This document shows, one piece after another, positions 40,506-54,200 of a stretch of 64,000 bases of DNA. Below the pieces are notes generated by a model. The model had not been told where the DNA came from, did no database searches, and worked only from the letters and a program-made list of their open reading frames with translations. Position 1 is the first letter of the stretch. Each line of letters begins with the position of its first letter. A program made the translations under genes and the position numbers. Location: contig NC_088295.1 of assembly GCF_032854445.1 (NCBI RefSeq), positions 38,224,510 to 38,288,509 on the forward strand, read 5' to 3'. This DNA comes from Liolophura sinensis (Eukaryota > Mollusca > Polyplacophora > Chitonida > Chitonidae).

Positions 40506-42205
40506 AAACAAAACAAATAATAGTAATACTTACAATGACCTTGTATGTATTTAATATATATATTTGTATATATTGCTAAATGGGATTTGTATGTGCATTT
40601 TCTGACAGGTGTAGGCCTATCCAATAAGGCACTAGCGTTAAGGCTACTCAGGGAATTTTGGACATTTTAAAGTTGAAGTTGAAGTTGATGAGCAGGACAG
40701 GTTGTGGAGAAATGTGTTAATTAACCTACATCAAAATGTACAGAAACTTTGTAAGTTTTATCCTACTTGTAATATCTGAGCTGATGAGCTGCTAATAAAG
40801 TCTTCATTTTTATAGAATTTTTTTTTTTTGTAAAATATTAGTATGTAGAATTGTAGGTTTGAGATGAATGACTTCTTTACCTGCTAAGTTATGTATTTAT
40901 CTTTACTTGCCTGCTTCACTTTTTCTTGCACATAGCACATAGCCGCTTAGTAGTTAGTACTCCTGTCAAAGTTGACGCAAACAGTAGACTTCAAGAAACA
41001 AATTTTGGTCACTTCTTTGCTTAATTTTGCACACTGTTCCTTCATTTGAATGCTTGCTTAATTTCAAATGGTGTTAAAAATAATTTTTACCATCATTGTT
41101 AAAAAACTTTATTGTTACACCAAGTTGAAACACTCATTAACATCTTCATCCATCATTAAAAATAGCATGTATATTGGCACTTATCAGGTTTGGATTGCAT
41201 ATGTATATTAACATATGTATATGATTAAAATTTCATGGGATTAAATGTAACAGTACAGGAATACATCTTTTTTTACACTCATGCAATAACTTTTTCTGAC
41301 ATAGCTCCTCATTAATTAAAAGGTACATGGGAATGAACTTTAAAACTAGCTATTGTCTTAAGAAAATGATGAAAAAAATAATAACCCTCTATTTTCTGGC
41401 CGGAATTTTTGGAAATGACAGGATGGATAAATTTGTTGGAAAACTATTGGCTGCCTTAACAAATACCCCCCCCCCCCCACCCCTCCTCAAAGTTTCCACC
41501 TTAGTTGTTTACACTCTGTTGATACGACTACTGTAGGCTATCTAATTTCTGGACTGAAAAGTTGGGGCTTACGAAAACTGTAGTTTAAGGCCACTTTTAC
41601 ATCCTAAGAAGAAGCTAAGAAGCTTTTTTGTACTTTCTTAAGTTAGGACATATTAAGAAATAAAAATAATTGGTTTCTTGTGTCCTAAAGTCAAGACCTT
41701 CTTCCAGAAATATCTCCAGCTGCACCCAATAATGTCATCACATGTAGTGCAAGTATTACTCATAAGGTATGTGTAACTGAATGGGTTTTTTTGTAGTTGT
41801 TCTGTCAGATGCTGTAGACTTCTAATCTGTCCACTACACATTACTTAATACCACGTATCAGTTTTAATCATTGTGTGCAATTTTTGTTTCATTCTCAAAT
41901 AATTTTCTACTTCACTGCATTGCTTCTGCAAAGCTTATACGTGTATTGAATTATCTAAGTGATTCAACAAATCAACTGATAAATGTGTTAAATGTTTCTG
42001 GTGTCCGCTTGTGTGCAAACTGGTCCACCTGCATCAAGTGTATAAATGTAGTGTGATGATTCTCTGAAAAATTTAAGGTTACGAAATCCCGAATAAAAAT
42101 GCCTTGTTTAATGAAAAAAAAAATGCCAAACAAAACAAAGATCACTATACATGTAGTTGTCTTTTGTTTGTCCAATATCATTGTATTATGTTGTAGAAAC
42201 AGAAG

Positions 42206-45200
42206 ATGGGATGTTCAGAATCGCATTTTCCCTCTCATGGTCACAGTGAAAATCAGAAAGTTAACAGCTGGAACAATATGGAGAAGGGTATGGAGAAACT
42301 GAACATGGGTTCACTCACCACCGGTGAAGCACCCTACCCTCTTCAGACAAAGGTTTCATCAATCACCCCTGGTGAAGCACCCTCAAGTTGGAAGTCTGTG
42401 AACATTGATAAATTGTTGACGGATGAAGGATATGATGAAACCAGCGCTGATGAATTTTACTGGTGGAATGTTGTGGACAAACTGAACACACAAACACCGA
42501 TGGCAGTGATACCGGACACAAAGGTAGGAGTAATTAAGCATTACATGGTTTGGAAATGTATAAGAAGCAATGGGTCAGTCTGACTGTTATTTGTTGAACA
42601 GTGCACTTTATACTGGAAATTCATGTTAAGTAATGTAGTAAATATTGTAAAAAAAAAAAGTCATCTAGCTGTACGTGGGAAAGTCTGTCAGCAGCCTGCA
42701 GATGGTTGTGAATTTCCCCTGTTCTCTGACTGGTTTCCTCTCGCCATAATGCTGGCCATCGTTATATAAATATTTTTGAGTACAGAATAAAACACTGTTC
42801 AGATAAGTGTAAATAAAAAAAAAATAATATTAAGAGATATTTGTCAAATTCATCATAATTCAGTTTAAGCAAATATGTTCTAAAATATATTCAGTATTTA
42901 CATTATAATTAATACTGAGTTTTCTTTTCTTTTGAGTTCTTCACTAATTCATGGCTGTAAAAAGTTTTCCTTTTTCTTATGTTGTTCTAACACTCAGAAA
43001 AAGTATATTGATTGGCTAATATTATTTGCGACCCCCCCCCCCCCCCTAAAGTTTAATATCTTACTTCTTTGCAGAGAAAGACTTGGAAGACAATTCGTTT
43101 ATTTGTCAGCAGTACTTTTAAAGACATGAATTCTGAGAGAGAACATTTGGTGAAGCAAATATTCCCGCAGCTTCGTCAGTGGTGTGAGGGGAGAAAACTC
43201 CGGTTGATAGAGTGTGACCTGCGCTGGGGAATCCCCAAAGACTCTGACACCAGCAAAACCCTCATTGGTTGCTTGTCTCAGATTGACAGGTACATTTGTG
43301 TTATTGTTCTGTGCATGTGATCGTTCTCAATGAGTAGGCCTACTTCATTTTTTTTCTGCATTAAGGTTCATGTATATGTAGTAACAACCTATATGACATA
43401 AGAAAGAAGCACAACGTTAAACCCCAAGCACTCACTCACTCACTCACTCATAAGAAAGTGACAAAAATGTCATATTTATCCTGACTGAAGTTTACTGTAT
43501 CCAAATTTATGGTACGTGATATATTAAACATTTAATTTAAGTTCTGTACCTGTTTTTTTAATTCAGCAATGTGTTAACAGTGCATATGTGAACTAAATTA
43601 TTGTGAGTAAAATTTATATATTATATACAGGATTACAAAATGACATATGACAAAATGACAAAAAAACTTGACTTAACGAGGGACATGTAGTGCCTACTGG
43701 TATGTGTCTTTTTGTGAAGTTGCATTATTGCGTCAAATGAATCTGCATAGTGTTGTGATGAACTGTTCAGATGTCGTGAGGAGAATGAGTGTCCGTACTT
43801 CCTGTGCATGTTGTCAGAAAGGTATGGCTGGTGTCCGCAGCCTACAGAGGTGCCAGATCACATCAAAACCAGGTAATATAATACTCATTACATCTTGATT
43901 TTAAGCCCCAGAGTTTTTAATATTTAATGTAAAGAGTTTCATGATGGAAAGTTTTTAATTAGTTTATAAAACTGAATTTATTCTTGTGATTCATCCTTAC
44001 AGTTTTATTTATTTATTTATTTGATTGTTGTTTTACGCCGTACTCAAGAATATTTCACTTATACGATGGTGGCCAGCTTCATGGTGGGTGGAAACCGGGC
44101 AAAGCTCAGATGAAACCCACGACCATCGGCATGTTGCTGGCAGACCTTCCCACGAATGACCGAAGAGGGAAACCAGCATGAGCTGGACTTGAACTCACAG
44201 CAACCACATTGGTGAGAAACTCCTGGGTCATTTCACTGCGCTAGCGCAGTGTGATATTGTATTTGTAACTGGATGGATGTTTATTTTTCCGATCACACTT
44301 TACAATTTAATTTGTAAATTTGATAAAATTACAGTGTGTAATTCAACGGAGTAGATTGCCTGAACTTGCCTTACCTAGATCAGACAAGATTTATTTATTT
44401 GGTCACTGCTTCACATCAAAAGTAAATATGTCTCATTAAATATTTTGCTAGTCATTAGGGTTACGGGTAAACAAAAGTAAACAAAACTGAGAGAAATCAC
44501 TGTATCTACTACTTCTGGTACCATATAAATTTGATAACCAAAAGCCAGATACAGCTTGTTCATCCCTTGCCTCTCTCACAATCATAATGCTAGCCGCCGG
44601 CATTTAACTTTTCGGCATTGAAATATTCCTGAGTATGGCATAAAACTCTGGTCATATAAATGAAATCAATAAATCTGCTGAGCCATGAGCTCAATTAGAA
44701 CAAACAATTTCTTTAATCAAGGCATACATGAAGTACTTATTAAAATGTATGTGGAGTAAAAAATTTTAATCAATTTGTTATGATTGTCAGGTACAAGTGG
44801 ATGCCAGGCATATCTGTAACATCACTAGAGATCCTCACCGGGGCCTACTGGGATCACAACCCGAACGTAAGTGTAGAAGTCTTCTTAGAAGGTCAAAATT
44901 GCAAGAATCAGGGGATTCCTGTGACAGGTTTTGGAAATAGACACATTTCATCCAAGTGTTATGGCACGACAGTGAGATAATTCCATTCCAGAAGACATTA
45001 TTAAGAAAAGTGATTTCATGTCTGAGGACGTTCATACATATTTTCTCACAATTTCGGCATCATTTACGAAACCCTTAATAACAATATGATATAAACAGAT
45101 GTGAACCAGATGTGAAACATTTTGTATTATTTACCTACAACAGAATTCTTAAAAAAAAATTTGGGGACTCTCACAAAAATTTATTTATTCCAGCAATGTT

Positions 45201-48200
45201 TCTGAATTTGATGCAGATGGGCTTCTTTTTGTAAATAGTTGTTTGTTTTTACATCCTAATCAACACATTGTTGTATGTTATCTTTATTTTAAAGGCATTG
45301 TTCATGTTGAGATCTCCAGAATTTCTGAACAGTGTGAAGAACCCTAAGTGTAAGGAATCTTGTACTGAAAAAAAGACCTACTGCTTCTGAGTCACTGGAT
45401 GTTTTAAAGGGTGGGTAATAGACATTCACAAACAGTTTCATTGGAACCCAGTAGAGGAGAAATTAGAATAAAATAATGACAAAGAAAAAAAAACTTGCAA
45501 AAAACGTAAGGCGAAAAATAAACAGTAAACAGTTATCCATGGTGTAAGCTAGCTGTAAGGTGAAGATTACCCCTTGATGTCATCGGCAATTCATCCTAAA
45601 CAAAACTAGACCTCATAATAAATTTAGACTAAAGATTATGACAACCATTATAGTACTGGTGTGTGTTATTCATAACAAATTATATTATCCATTCCCCATT
45701 TGTCCAGGTAAACTGAGAGAACGGTTTCCCCAGCAGGTGAGGGAGTACAGGGCAGAGGTCTCTCACCCTAGCTCCCCAACATTACAGCTGACAGGACTTG
45801 AGGACTTTGGCCAGACTGTTCTGGAGAACTTCAAGGCTCTCATTGACAAACAATATCCGTCACACTGTCTAGGAGAGGATCTGAGTCTAGGGGAAATACA
45901 GAGACTAGAGCATGAGAACTTCATGATTCAGAGGTCACAGGTGAGGTCATGAGAACTTCATGATTCAGAGGTCACATGTGAGATAATGGAAATTTCATGA
46001 TTCAGAGGTCACAGGTAATGTCATGAGAACTTCATGCTACAGAGGTCACAGGTGAGGTCATGAGGATTTCACGATTCAGAAGTCACACCTGAGGTCAGAA
46101 GAACATCATTGTTCAGGGATCACAGGTAATGTCAAGAGGACTTCATTCAGAGGTTACAGATAAGGTCATGAGAACTCCATGCTACAGAGGTCACACGTGA
46201 GATAATGGGAATTTCATGATTCAGAGGTCACAGGTTAGGTCATGAGAACTTCATGCTTCATCAGTCGTAGGTAATGTCATGAGGACTTCATGATGTGGAG
46301 GTCACAGGTGAGATCAGGGGAACTTCATGATTCAGATTACAGGTGAGGTCATAAGAATTTCATGATTCAGAGGTCACAAGTGAAGCCATGAGATTGTCAT
46401 GATTCAAAGGTCACAGGTAAAGTCATTATAAGTTCATCTTTTGGAGTTCAATGTTAAGGTCAAGAGAACTTCATCATTCAAATATCACATGTAAGGTCAT
46501 GAGAAGTTTATGATTCAGAGGTGACAGGTGAGGTCAAGAGAACTTCATCATTCATACGTCACAGGTATGTTCATGAGAATTTTATGATTCAGAGGTTGCA
46601 GGTGAGATTATGACACCTTCATGACTGAGAGGTCACAGGTTAGGTCAAGAGAATTTCATGATTCAAATGTCACAGATGAGATGAGAACTTCAAGATTCTA
46701 AGGTCAAAGATGAGGTGAACAGTACTTTATGATTTAGAGCTGCAGCTCACAGGCAAATTAAGGAGGATTCTGAATTCACTGGTAACGTCTGAATATCTTT
46801 TGGTCTTTAATTTATTTATTTGATTGGTGTTTTAGTCCAGATTATTCATTTATACAATGGCAGCCAGCATTAGGATGGGAGGCAGAGTCTGGGTAGAACC
46901 CATGACCATCTGCAGGTTGCTGGCAGGCCTTCTCATGAATGGCCTTAGAGGAAGCCACCACAAGCTGGACTCACAGCGACTGCATTGATCAGAGGTCATT
47001 GTGCGACAATGGCACTCTAACCACCTGGGCAATGGAGACCCCGTTTTGTCTTCATTATGTAGAGGAGCTGACAAGAACCCAGTTATTGCTTCTAAAATGT
47101 GATCCAGAATTTGCCCCATGCATAAATATGTGGACAATGCAGTTAGTTGTATAATTTATTTATTTATTTATTTGATTGGTGTTTTACGCCGTACTCAAGG
47201 ATATTTCAGTTATACGACGGCGGCCAACATTATGGTGGGTGGAAACCGGGCAGAGCCCGGGGGAAACCCATGACCATCCGCAGGTTGCTGACAGACCTTC
47301 CCATGTACAGGCGGAGAGAAAGCCAGCATGAGCTGGACTTGAACTCACAGCAACCGCATTGGTGAGAGACTCCTGGGTCATAGTTGTATAATATGTGCAG
47401 GTGAAACCGATTTATTAAATATTTTATCCACATTGCTGTCATTACAGGTGCTGTTAGGTCGGGATGACATCCTGAAGAAGGTCGAGGAGTACATTGAGGG
47501 AGATAACTCTAACCCTACTCCATTGGTGCTTGTGGGGTCACCGGGTGCAGGAAAGAGTGCCGTTGTCGCTTTCTGTGCCAAAGATATTACATCCAAGTCT
47601 AAGTACAAGGTATTTTGATGGAGTTGCCCAGTTATGTTGTTTCCATAATTAATCTTTTGTCATTTGTCATGTTATTTCCCTTGTGTTTCCATGATATAGG
47701 ATTAGTAAAAGCTTTAATGAGTAATTCATAGCTCTGCTAAGGACATCATTTTTGCCAGTTGTTCATTTGTCTGTCTGTCAGTAGCTTTGGGGAGGAGCAT
47801 TTAACTGTGGCAGACTGCTGTGTTCTCTCAATTCTGTTTAGTGTTTTATGTTACTATAACATATCGATTCCAAATCACTGTCCCCGATAACACAGTTGGT
47901 GAGCATCCAGGGTCAATCCAGGGTCAAGTCACACCTAGGACCTTAAAAGAGGTGTTCAGCATGAAGAGGATAGGGCAACGACTGGTTGACCTGTATCAGT
48001 ATAATGGCTCAGGCAGGACAGCTTACTTGCCTTCGTTAAGCTGTCTCAGTGAAGCAGCACTAGATAAAAGAGCGGTTTAAATCCGTCCTACAACAAGGAT
48101 TAGGCACATTACATGCACTCTAATTATTCCTGCGTAGTCATACAACTGAAAAATACAAAGTTAAACCCCAAGCACTCATTCACTCACTCAATTCCAAAGT

Positions 48201-51200
48201 ATGTATGTGTCATACATGCATTTTCCTACAAACATGCACACCTGTATTCTGATAGAGGCCAAGCATTACTCATAGAGTGTCACAACATCTCATTAATAAG
48301 AAAGAAATTTACATGTAATTCACTCTTTTGACATTTTTAGAAAGTGAATGGAACCACAACTTACATGGCTTAGAAGACATATCTTTTTTCTGTGGTTTTG
48401 CAATGTTGTTGCTTAAATTGGTCTGCTTTCAAAATAGCATGTAAAATCATTTCTGAAGTGTCAATTTCATTTTTTCCTCAGACATTCTACCATTTTGTGG
48501 GAGCGACTCCTGGCTCTACTGATCTGTATCAGAGTTTAACACGATTATGGACAGATTTGATGCCTTGTAAGGAAGAAATTCCTTCTGAGTTAGATGAGAT
48601 GGTGAGGTCAGTGCAGACAATGTTTGTGCAAGCTTCTGAACTAGCAGCTTTGGAAGGATATGACAGACTTGTGGTCTTATTTGATGCTCTCAATCAAATG
48701 GATGATGAAGGTACATGTAACATAGATAAGCGTCTTAAAATTGAAGTCAAGCAAGAAGAAAACAAAGCTAAGTGAAAAGATAATGGTTTCAAGGTTTTAA
48801 ATCTACATGTATTAATAATTTTTTTTTTATTATTTTACCTTAAACCTCACCAATCGAACAGTTGGAAAAAAAACCAGAAAAGTTACTTTGCTAGCCGGTG
48901 TAGTTTTGTCTCCATAGTCAAATTACGAATGCAAAAAATTGCAAAGAAAGTTGATCTTTCACATCCGAAAGTTTGTGGCCACTTCAGATTATGCCCTGTA
49001 TGAACTTTATCGTGGTATGTTTTAGGTGATGCGCAATCATTGCGCTGGTTACCTAGCTGTTTACCTGGTAATATGAGAGTGGTGGTCAGTACACTGGACG
49101 GGAAATGCAGAGAATCTTTGAAACAGAAGAAACCTCCTGCCAGAGAAGTGTTTGTTAACCCTCTTGATGTGAGCATCAGGAAGCAAATTGTTACACAAAT
49201 CCTGGCAGAGTACAGTAAAGCCTTGGACCTAGAACAGGTACAAGAACATCAACACATAAAAATAAAAATGTTTCAGTGGGCGTTGATATTCCTTGGCTTA
49301 AAGCAGTATTTGAGACCGTCTGGTAATTCTGGAGAAGGTCGGCAAGTACACATTGCACTTGGATGTTCCCTGAGGAACAGTGTCGAGTTGAATACACTGC
49401 TGTTTTATTTTGTTTTATTTGGTATTCAGCTAATACTCTATTTGTGTCTAATTTGAGATCTAGCTACACATTGCACACTCCTGTTTTATTTGGTATACAG
49501 TTACATGTAATTGTGGTTCATTTGATATCCGTCTATTCTGTTGAACACTGCTGTTTTATTTGGAATTCAGATGAGGACGCTGGTATTGAAGGAAGATGCT
49601 GGTCGTCCATTATGGCTCTCTGTGGCTTGTGAGGAACTGCGTGTATTTGGCAGTTTTGATCAGCTCACCCAGAAAATAACCCACCTTCCTGGAGAGCTTA
49701 TCGGACTTCTGGATATGGTACAGACATTTAATCAATTTGCTTTCAAATAATTAGTAACAAAACATGTTATTAAATGAGGATTTTATATGTTACAAAATGT
49801 GATATACATTGCTTTTACTTATCGGTATTTATTTCATTGGGGCTTTAGGCCATACTCCAGATATTTTCAGTGATGCAAACGTGGTCATGTTTATGGATTG
49901 AGGTATAACCCCGTAGTCCTGGTGGAATTCGTGTACATGAACCTGAGAATACTTCTGACTTTGACACCTTGATGCAAACATATGTCAGCTATGTCAGTGG
50001 TTAATGGCCAGCCTGCTTCAGACAGGCACTTTGTACCCCTGAGGACATTGTAGCATGTTCACAGAGAAATTTATTTTTAGCTACATGTTTTATTTGTACA
50101 TATGTACATGGACCATTGCTACCCTAGATTGGTAAATACATGTAAAATACTAACACAAGACTGCATGTTATGTAATGTTACATCTTAACCCCTGTTTCTA
50201 GGTTCTGGCTCGTATAATCAGTAGCTATGGAGGAGACCTAGTAAAAGCCACCCTCTGTCTGATAGAGGCTTCAAGGTTTGGTTTGCTAGAGACTGAGCTA
50301 GTGGAACTGTTAGCTGTTGACCCGGTCATACCGCCAGTGAGTGGCTCCAAAGGAGAAAGGCACAGAAAGACTGAAGACAAGATTCCCATGGCTATGGTTA
50401 GAAGGCTTGTTAACAATTTTCTGTTCAACATTTTGAATTCATACATGACTTCATCGTAACGACTTGCAGATCAAGATCAGATTTAGACCATTTTGAACAA
50501 AATATGGCTGTTTTGTCAAGTTTTGATATTAGCTTTACAGGTTTTTTATTTAATATGATAGACCCTGTGAAGTCATGACGTCACAGTAGCTTTCAGTTTT
50601 GGGCTGCCAGTACTGTAGTTTCAACAGATCTATTATTTAGCGACATGTATTGAAAGAGCAATTTATATACACACTTTGTACAATGCTTGTTATAAACCTC
50701 AGCTGAATGTGAATTCTTTAGTATGTATGGGAATGTGCTGGTACAAAATGTTTTAAGGAATGATGTATGGCAGTTTACGTTTGAAAATCACATAAAACTA
50801 CATGTACTTGAGTTTTTACATATGTGTTAAGGTAGTGTTAATTTATTTGCAGCTGAAGTCCTATACAACTATACATGTGTATTGACATACTTGCTAACTG
50901 CAAGACTCGCCTATGAGTAACATTTGTATAAAAATGTTGTGGAAATTTCTATATTATATGCTATGTACTGATATAGTCAGAAACAGTTGGGTGTTCAGAT
51001 TTACATATAGCTAGATGTGTAATGGAGAAAAGGTAAGCAAATCCTGAGTGCAGAGACATTTTTTGTATGTAACAGTTATCCTCTGATATGAATGAACATG
51101 TTTCTATGCATTTTTTGTTAATATAAAATTAAAAATGTTTCAGTGGGCGTTGATATTCCTTGGCTTGAAGCAATATTTGAGATCGTCTGGTAATTCTGGA

Positions 51201-54200
51201 GAAGGTCGCCTGGATTTTTATCATCGGACCATCAGTAAGGTGGTTCATAATGTCTACATGGGAAATGAGGCAGACACCCTGAAATGGCACACCCGGCTGG
51301 CGGACTACTTTGAACATTGGTAAGGTGACATTTATGCTTCTCTGCCTCATAGCCCTCTGTCATAGTGTGTATAGGTTTTTGCCCAGCTAATTTCATACCT
51401 TAAGGGGGCCTCAGTGGCCACGGGGGTTAGCACACCATCCCTGCACCATGACCTAGAAGCCTCGCACCAGTGCAGTCGCTGTGATTTCAAAGCCAGCTCA
51501 TGATGGCTTCCTCTCCGGCCGTGCGCAGGAAGGTCTGCCAACAACCTGCGGGTGGTTGTGGGTTATCCCCGCGTTCTGCCCAGTTTCCTTCCACCATCAT
51601 ATAAGTGAAATATTCTGGAGTAGTGCGTGAACTAGAATAAATGAATGAATGAATGAATGAATGCATGAAGTTAAATATGCGTAATGTTAGAGGTGGTTTG
51701 GTAAGAAGTACTGTATGTGCTGAACTCAGGTTTTACGTTAACATAAAAGTAAATTAACACAGTAGGCGAATAACATAAGGTGATCATTGATGCTCTGCAA
51801 TTTAAGTGTTTATATGTGTTTATCCTCATGTAATGTTTTCTCCATAGTGCTGATGTAGAAAGGAAGGCTGAAGAATTACCACATCACTGTGAGGCCATCG
51901 GTGACTTGGAGGGATTAAAAACCTGCCTGCTAGATATGAAAGTTTTCAAGATTCTTTACCAGGAAAGCACAAAGCTGCAGTTAATGAAATACTGGCAGGT
52001 GATTGGAGGATATGAAGTGGCTGCAGAGGCTTATGTGAATGCTTTGGCTTCATACAAACAGGTTTGTGATGAACAGAGAGGTCTTTTTGTTTAAGAAATA
52101 ATGCTTCTGCTGTGGGTGTCTTGCGGTAGTTTTATGGTCAATAAGGTGGACGAGGTTATTATTTTAGATATGGCCTACCTGTAGCAGGAACATTATTTCA
52201 ATTGTATAACCCTTCCCAAAACGTTTTAATGCTGGTAATATGTAATTAAATAAGAAAAACTCCATTCATGTAAACATTTTCACACCCACATAAAATGGCG
52301 TAGGAAGATCCCTGCAAAGTTAGTCTAAATAGCGCACGGCCTGCAACGTCACAAACACCAGGCAGAATCGTTTTTTCTGGTCAAAAGGGGTATCGGTCTT
52401 TATAGTCACTAATTTTAAAAAACTGATGGCAAATTAGGCTGTTCAAAATAGTCTGTACAGTGTTTTGAATGGCGAAACATTCGTTGGTACGTCGGTACCG
52501 ATATGCTTGTTGTCTTTGACAATGACACATTTCTGACCGTGAAATGAATACTGCTGCCAAGCGATGTTTTCATGTCGTCTGCTGCACACATGCACATGTA
52601 CATGTTCCATCTTTCTGTGATATAATTCCCTTCGCCGGGAATGAAATAAAAAAATTATTTCTGTGAAGTCATGACGTCACAATAGCTTTCATCTAGGATG
52701 GAATGAAATTGACAATGTCGTGAGATGTTGTTCTGTCACATTTGACATGTGATATCTATCTATTCAGTTATGTCAGCAAAAACAATTAACATCCGGTATT
52801 ATGATAGTCGTACGTTCTATTTACGTAATCGGATGAGCGTTTTGCACACGCACCAAAGGGAGTAAAACGTGAGATTTATTATCTTTGATCGTCTATTCTT
52901 TATATGTTATACGAATATTGTCGAGGATTATAGAATTCTTTTTAGCTCGCCTGAATAAAGTACAGGCGTAGCTTGTGTCGTACCTGGAGCGTCGGCATTG
53001 TCATCAGGTAATATCGTGAAAAAACATAACTGTATTCCTCACTTATATACATTTGCACTATCATGTTTTCCAGAAATATCATTATGAGCTGGAGCATCCA
53101 CTAACATTATTTCTACACTATAGCATGTATATATTTATACAGCAACCTCGATCATGAACGTCCATGATACAGTAGTAGCTTCAGTAAAGAAAATTTATTT
53201 TTGTATTTATTTGATTGGTGTTTTACGCCGTACTCAAGAATATTTCACTTATACGATGGTGGCTGGCATTATGGTGGGTGGAAACCGGGCACAGCCCAGG
53301 GGAAATCCACGACCATCCGCAGGTTGCTGGCAAACCTTCCCACATATGGCTGGAGAGGGTACAGTTAAGAGTCACAAAGAACATATATATATAGACATGT
53401 ATACAGTTATGTAGTTTAGCAACTCTTAATTAAATTAAAATTACTCAAGCCGTACTCAAGAATATTTCACTTATACGACTGCGGTCAGCATTATGGTGGG
53501 AGGAAACCGGGCATAGCCCGGGGGGAACCCACAACCATCCACAGGTTGCTGGCAGACCTTCCCACTTACGGCCGGAGAGGAAGCCAGCATAAAAGCATAA
53601 TTATTCCATAAATGGGACTTACTGTGGTGTAGATGCATTTTATCTTGATTACAGTGTTATACCTGAAATCAGATATATAACTGCCACATTATTCTTCATA
53701 ACTTAATGGGGCCTCCGTGGCTCAGTCAGTTAGCGCGCTAGCACAGCATAATGACCCAGGAACCTCTCACCAATGCGGTCGCTGTGAGTTCAAATCCAGC
53801 TCATACTGGCTTCCTCTCCGGCCGTAAGTGGGAAGGTCTTGCAGCAACCTGCGGATGGTCGTGGGTTTCCCCCGGGCTCTGCCCGGTTTCCACCCACCAT
53901 AATGCTGGCCGCCGTCGTATAAGTGAAATATTCTTGAGTACGGCCTAAAACACCATTCAAATAAATAAATAAATATCATAACTTAATATATAGGCACTGT
54001 AACTCCGTTTCCGTCTTCGTAAACGATTTGATCCTATTTTTATGTTAACCGCCAGCATCGAGCGGCAAAAGGTGTCGTAGAGAAATTTGGCGATTTCTCG
54101 GTAAATAATGGTCCATTTGTAACATATAAGGTAAGTATAAACAGGCTGTCCATCCACACACGCAGGGACCAATTTTATATTGATCTGCCCCGTCCTTATA

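Larger units (their letters stand above)
34700..42190. other. Intergenic region with SINE fragments
   Basis: No gene is supported. It contains SINE copies at 35189-35252, 35286-35560, 39138-39274 and 40265-40420, a second-family SINE at 37003-37311, and poly-C runs near 39580 and 41466. The longest open frame (37842-38306, 154 codons) has no recognisable motif. An upstream 5' UTR exon of the large gene may lie near 42196 or earlier. Confidence 0.6.

Noticed and set aside
43703-43898. 64-codon Cys-rich frame overlapping exon 3
   Set aside because: The true exon 3 (43771-43872) uses another frame, which fits the phases of exons 2 and 4 and encodes ERYGWCPQP.
53708-53790. tRNA-like sequence with A and B boxes
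   Set aside because: It is the head of a SINE with a target-site duplication, lacks a proper acceptor stem, and is repeated in other SINE copies.
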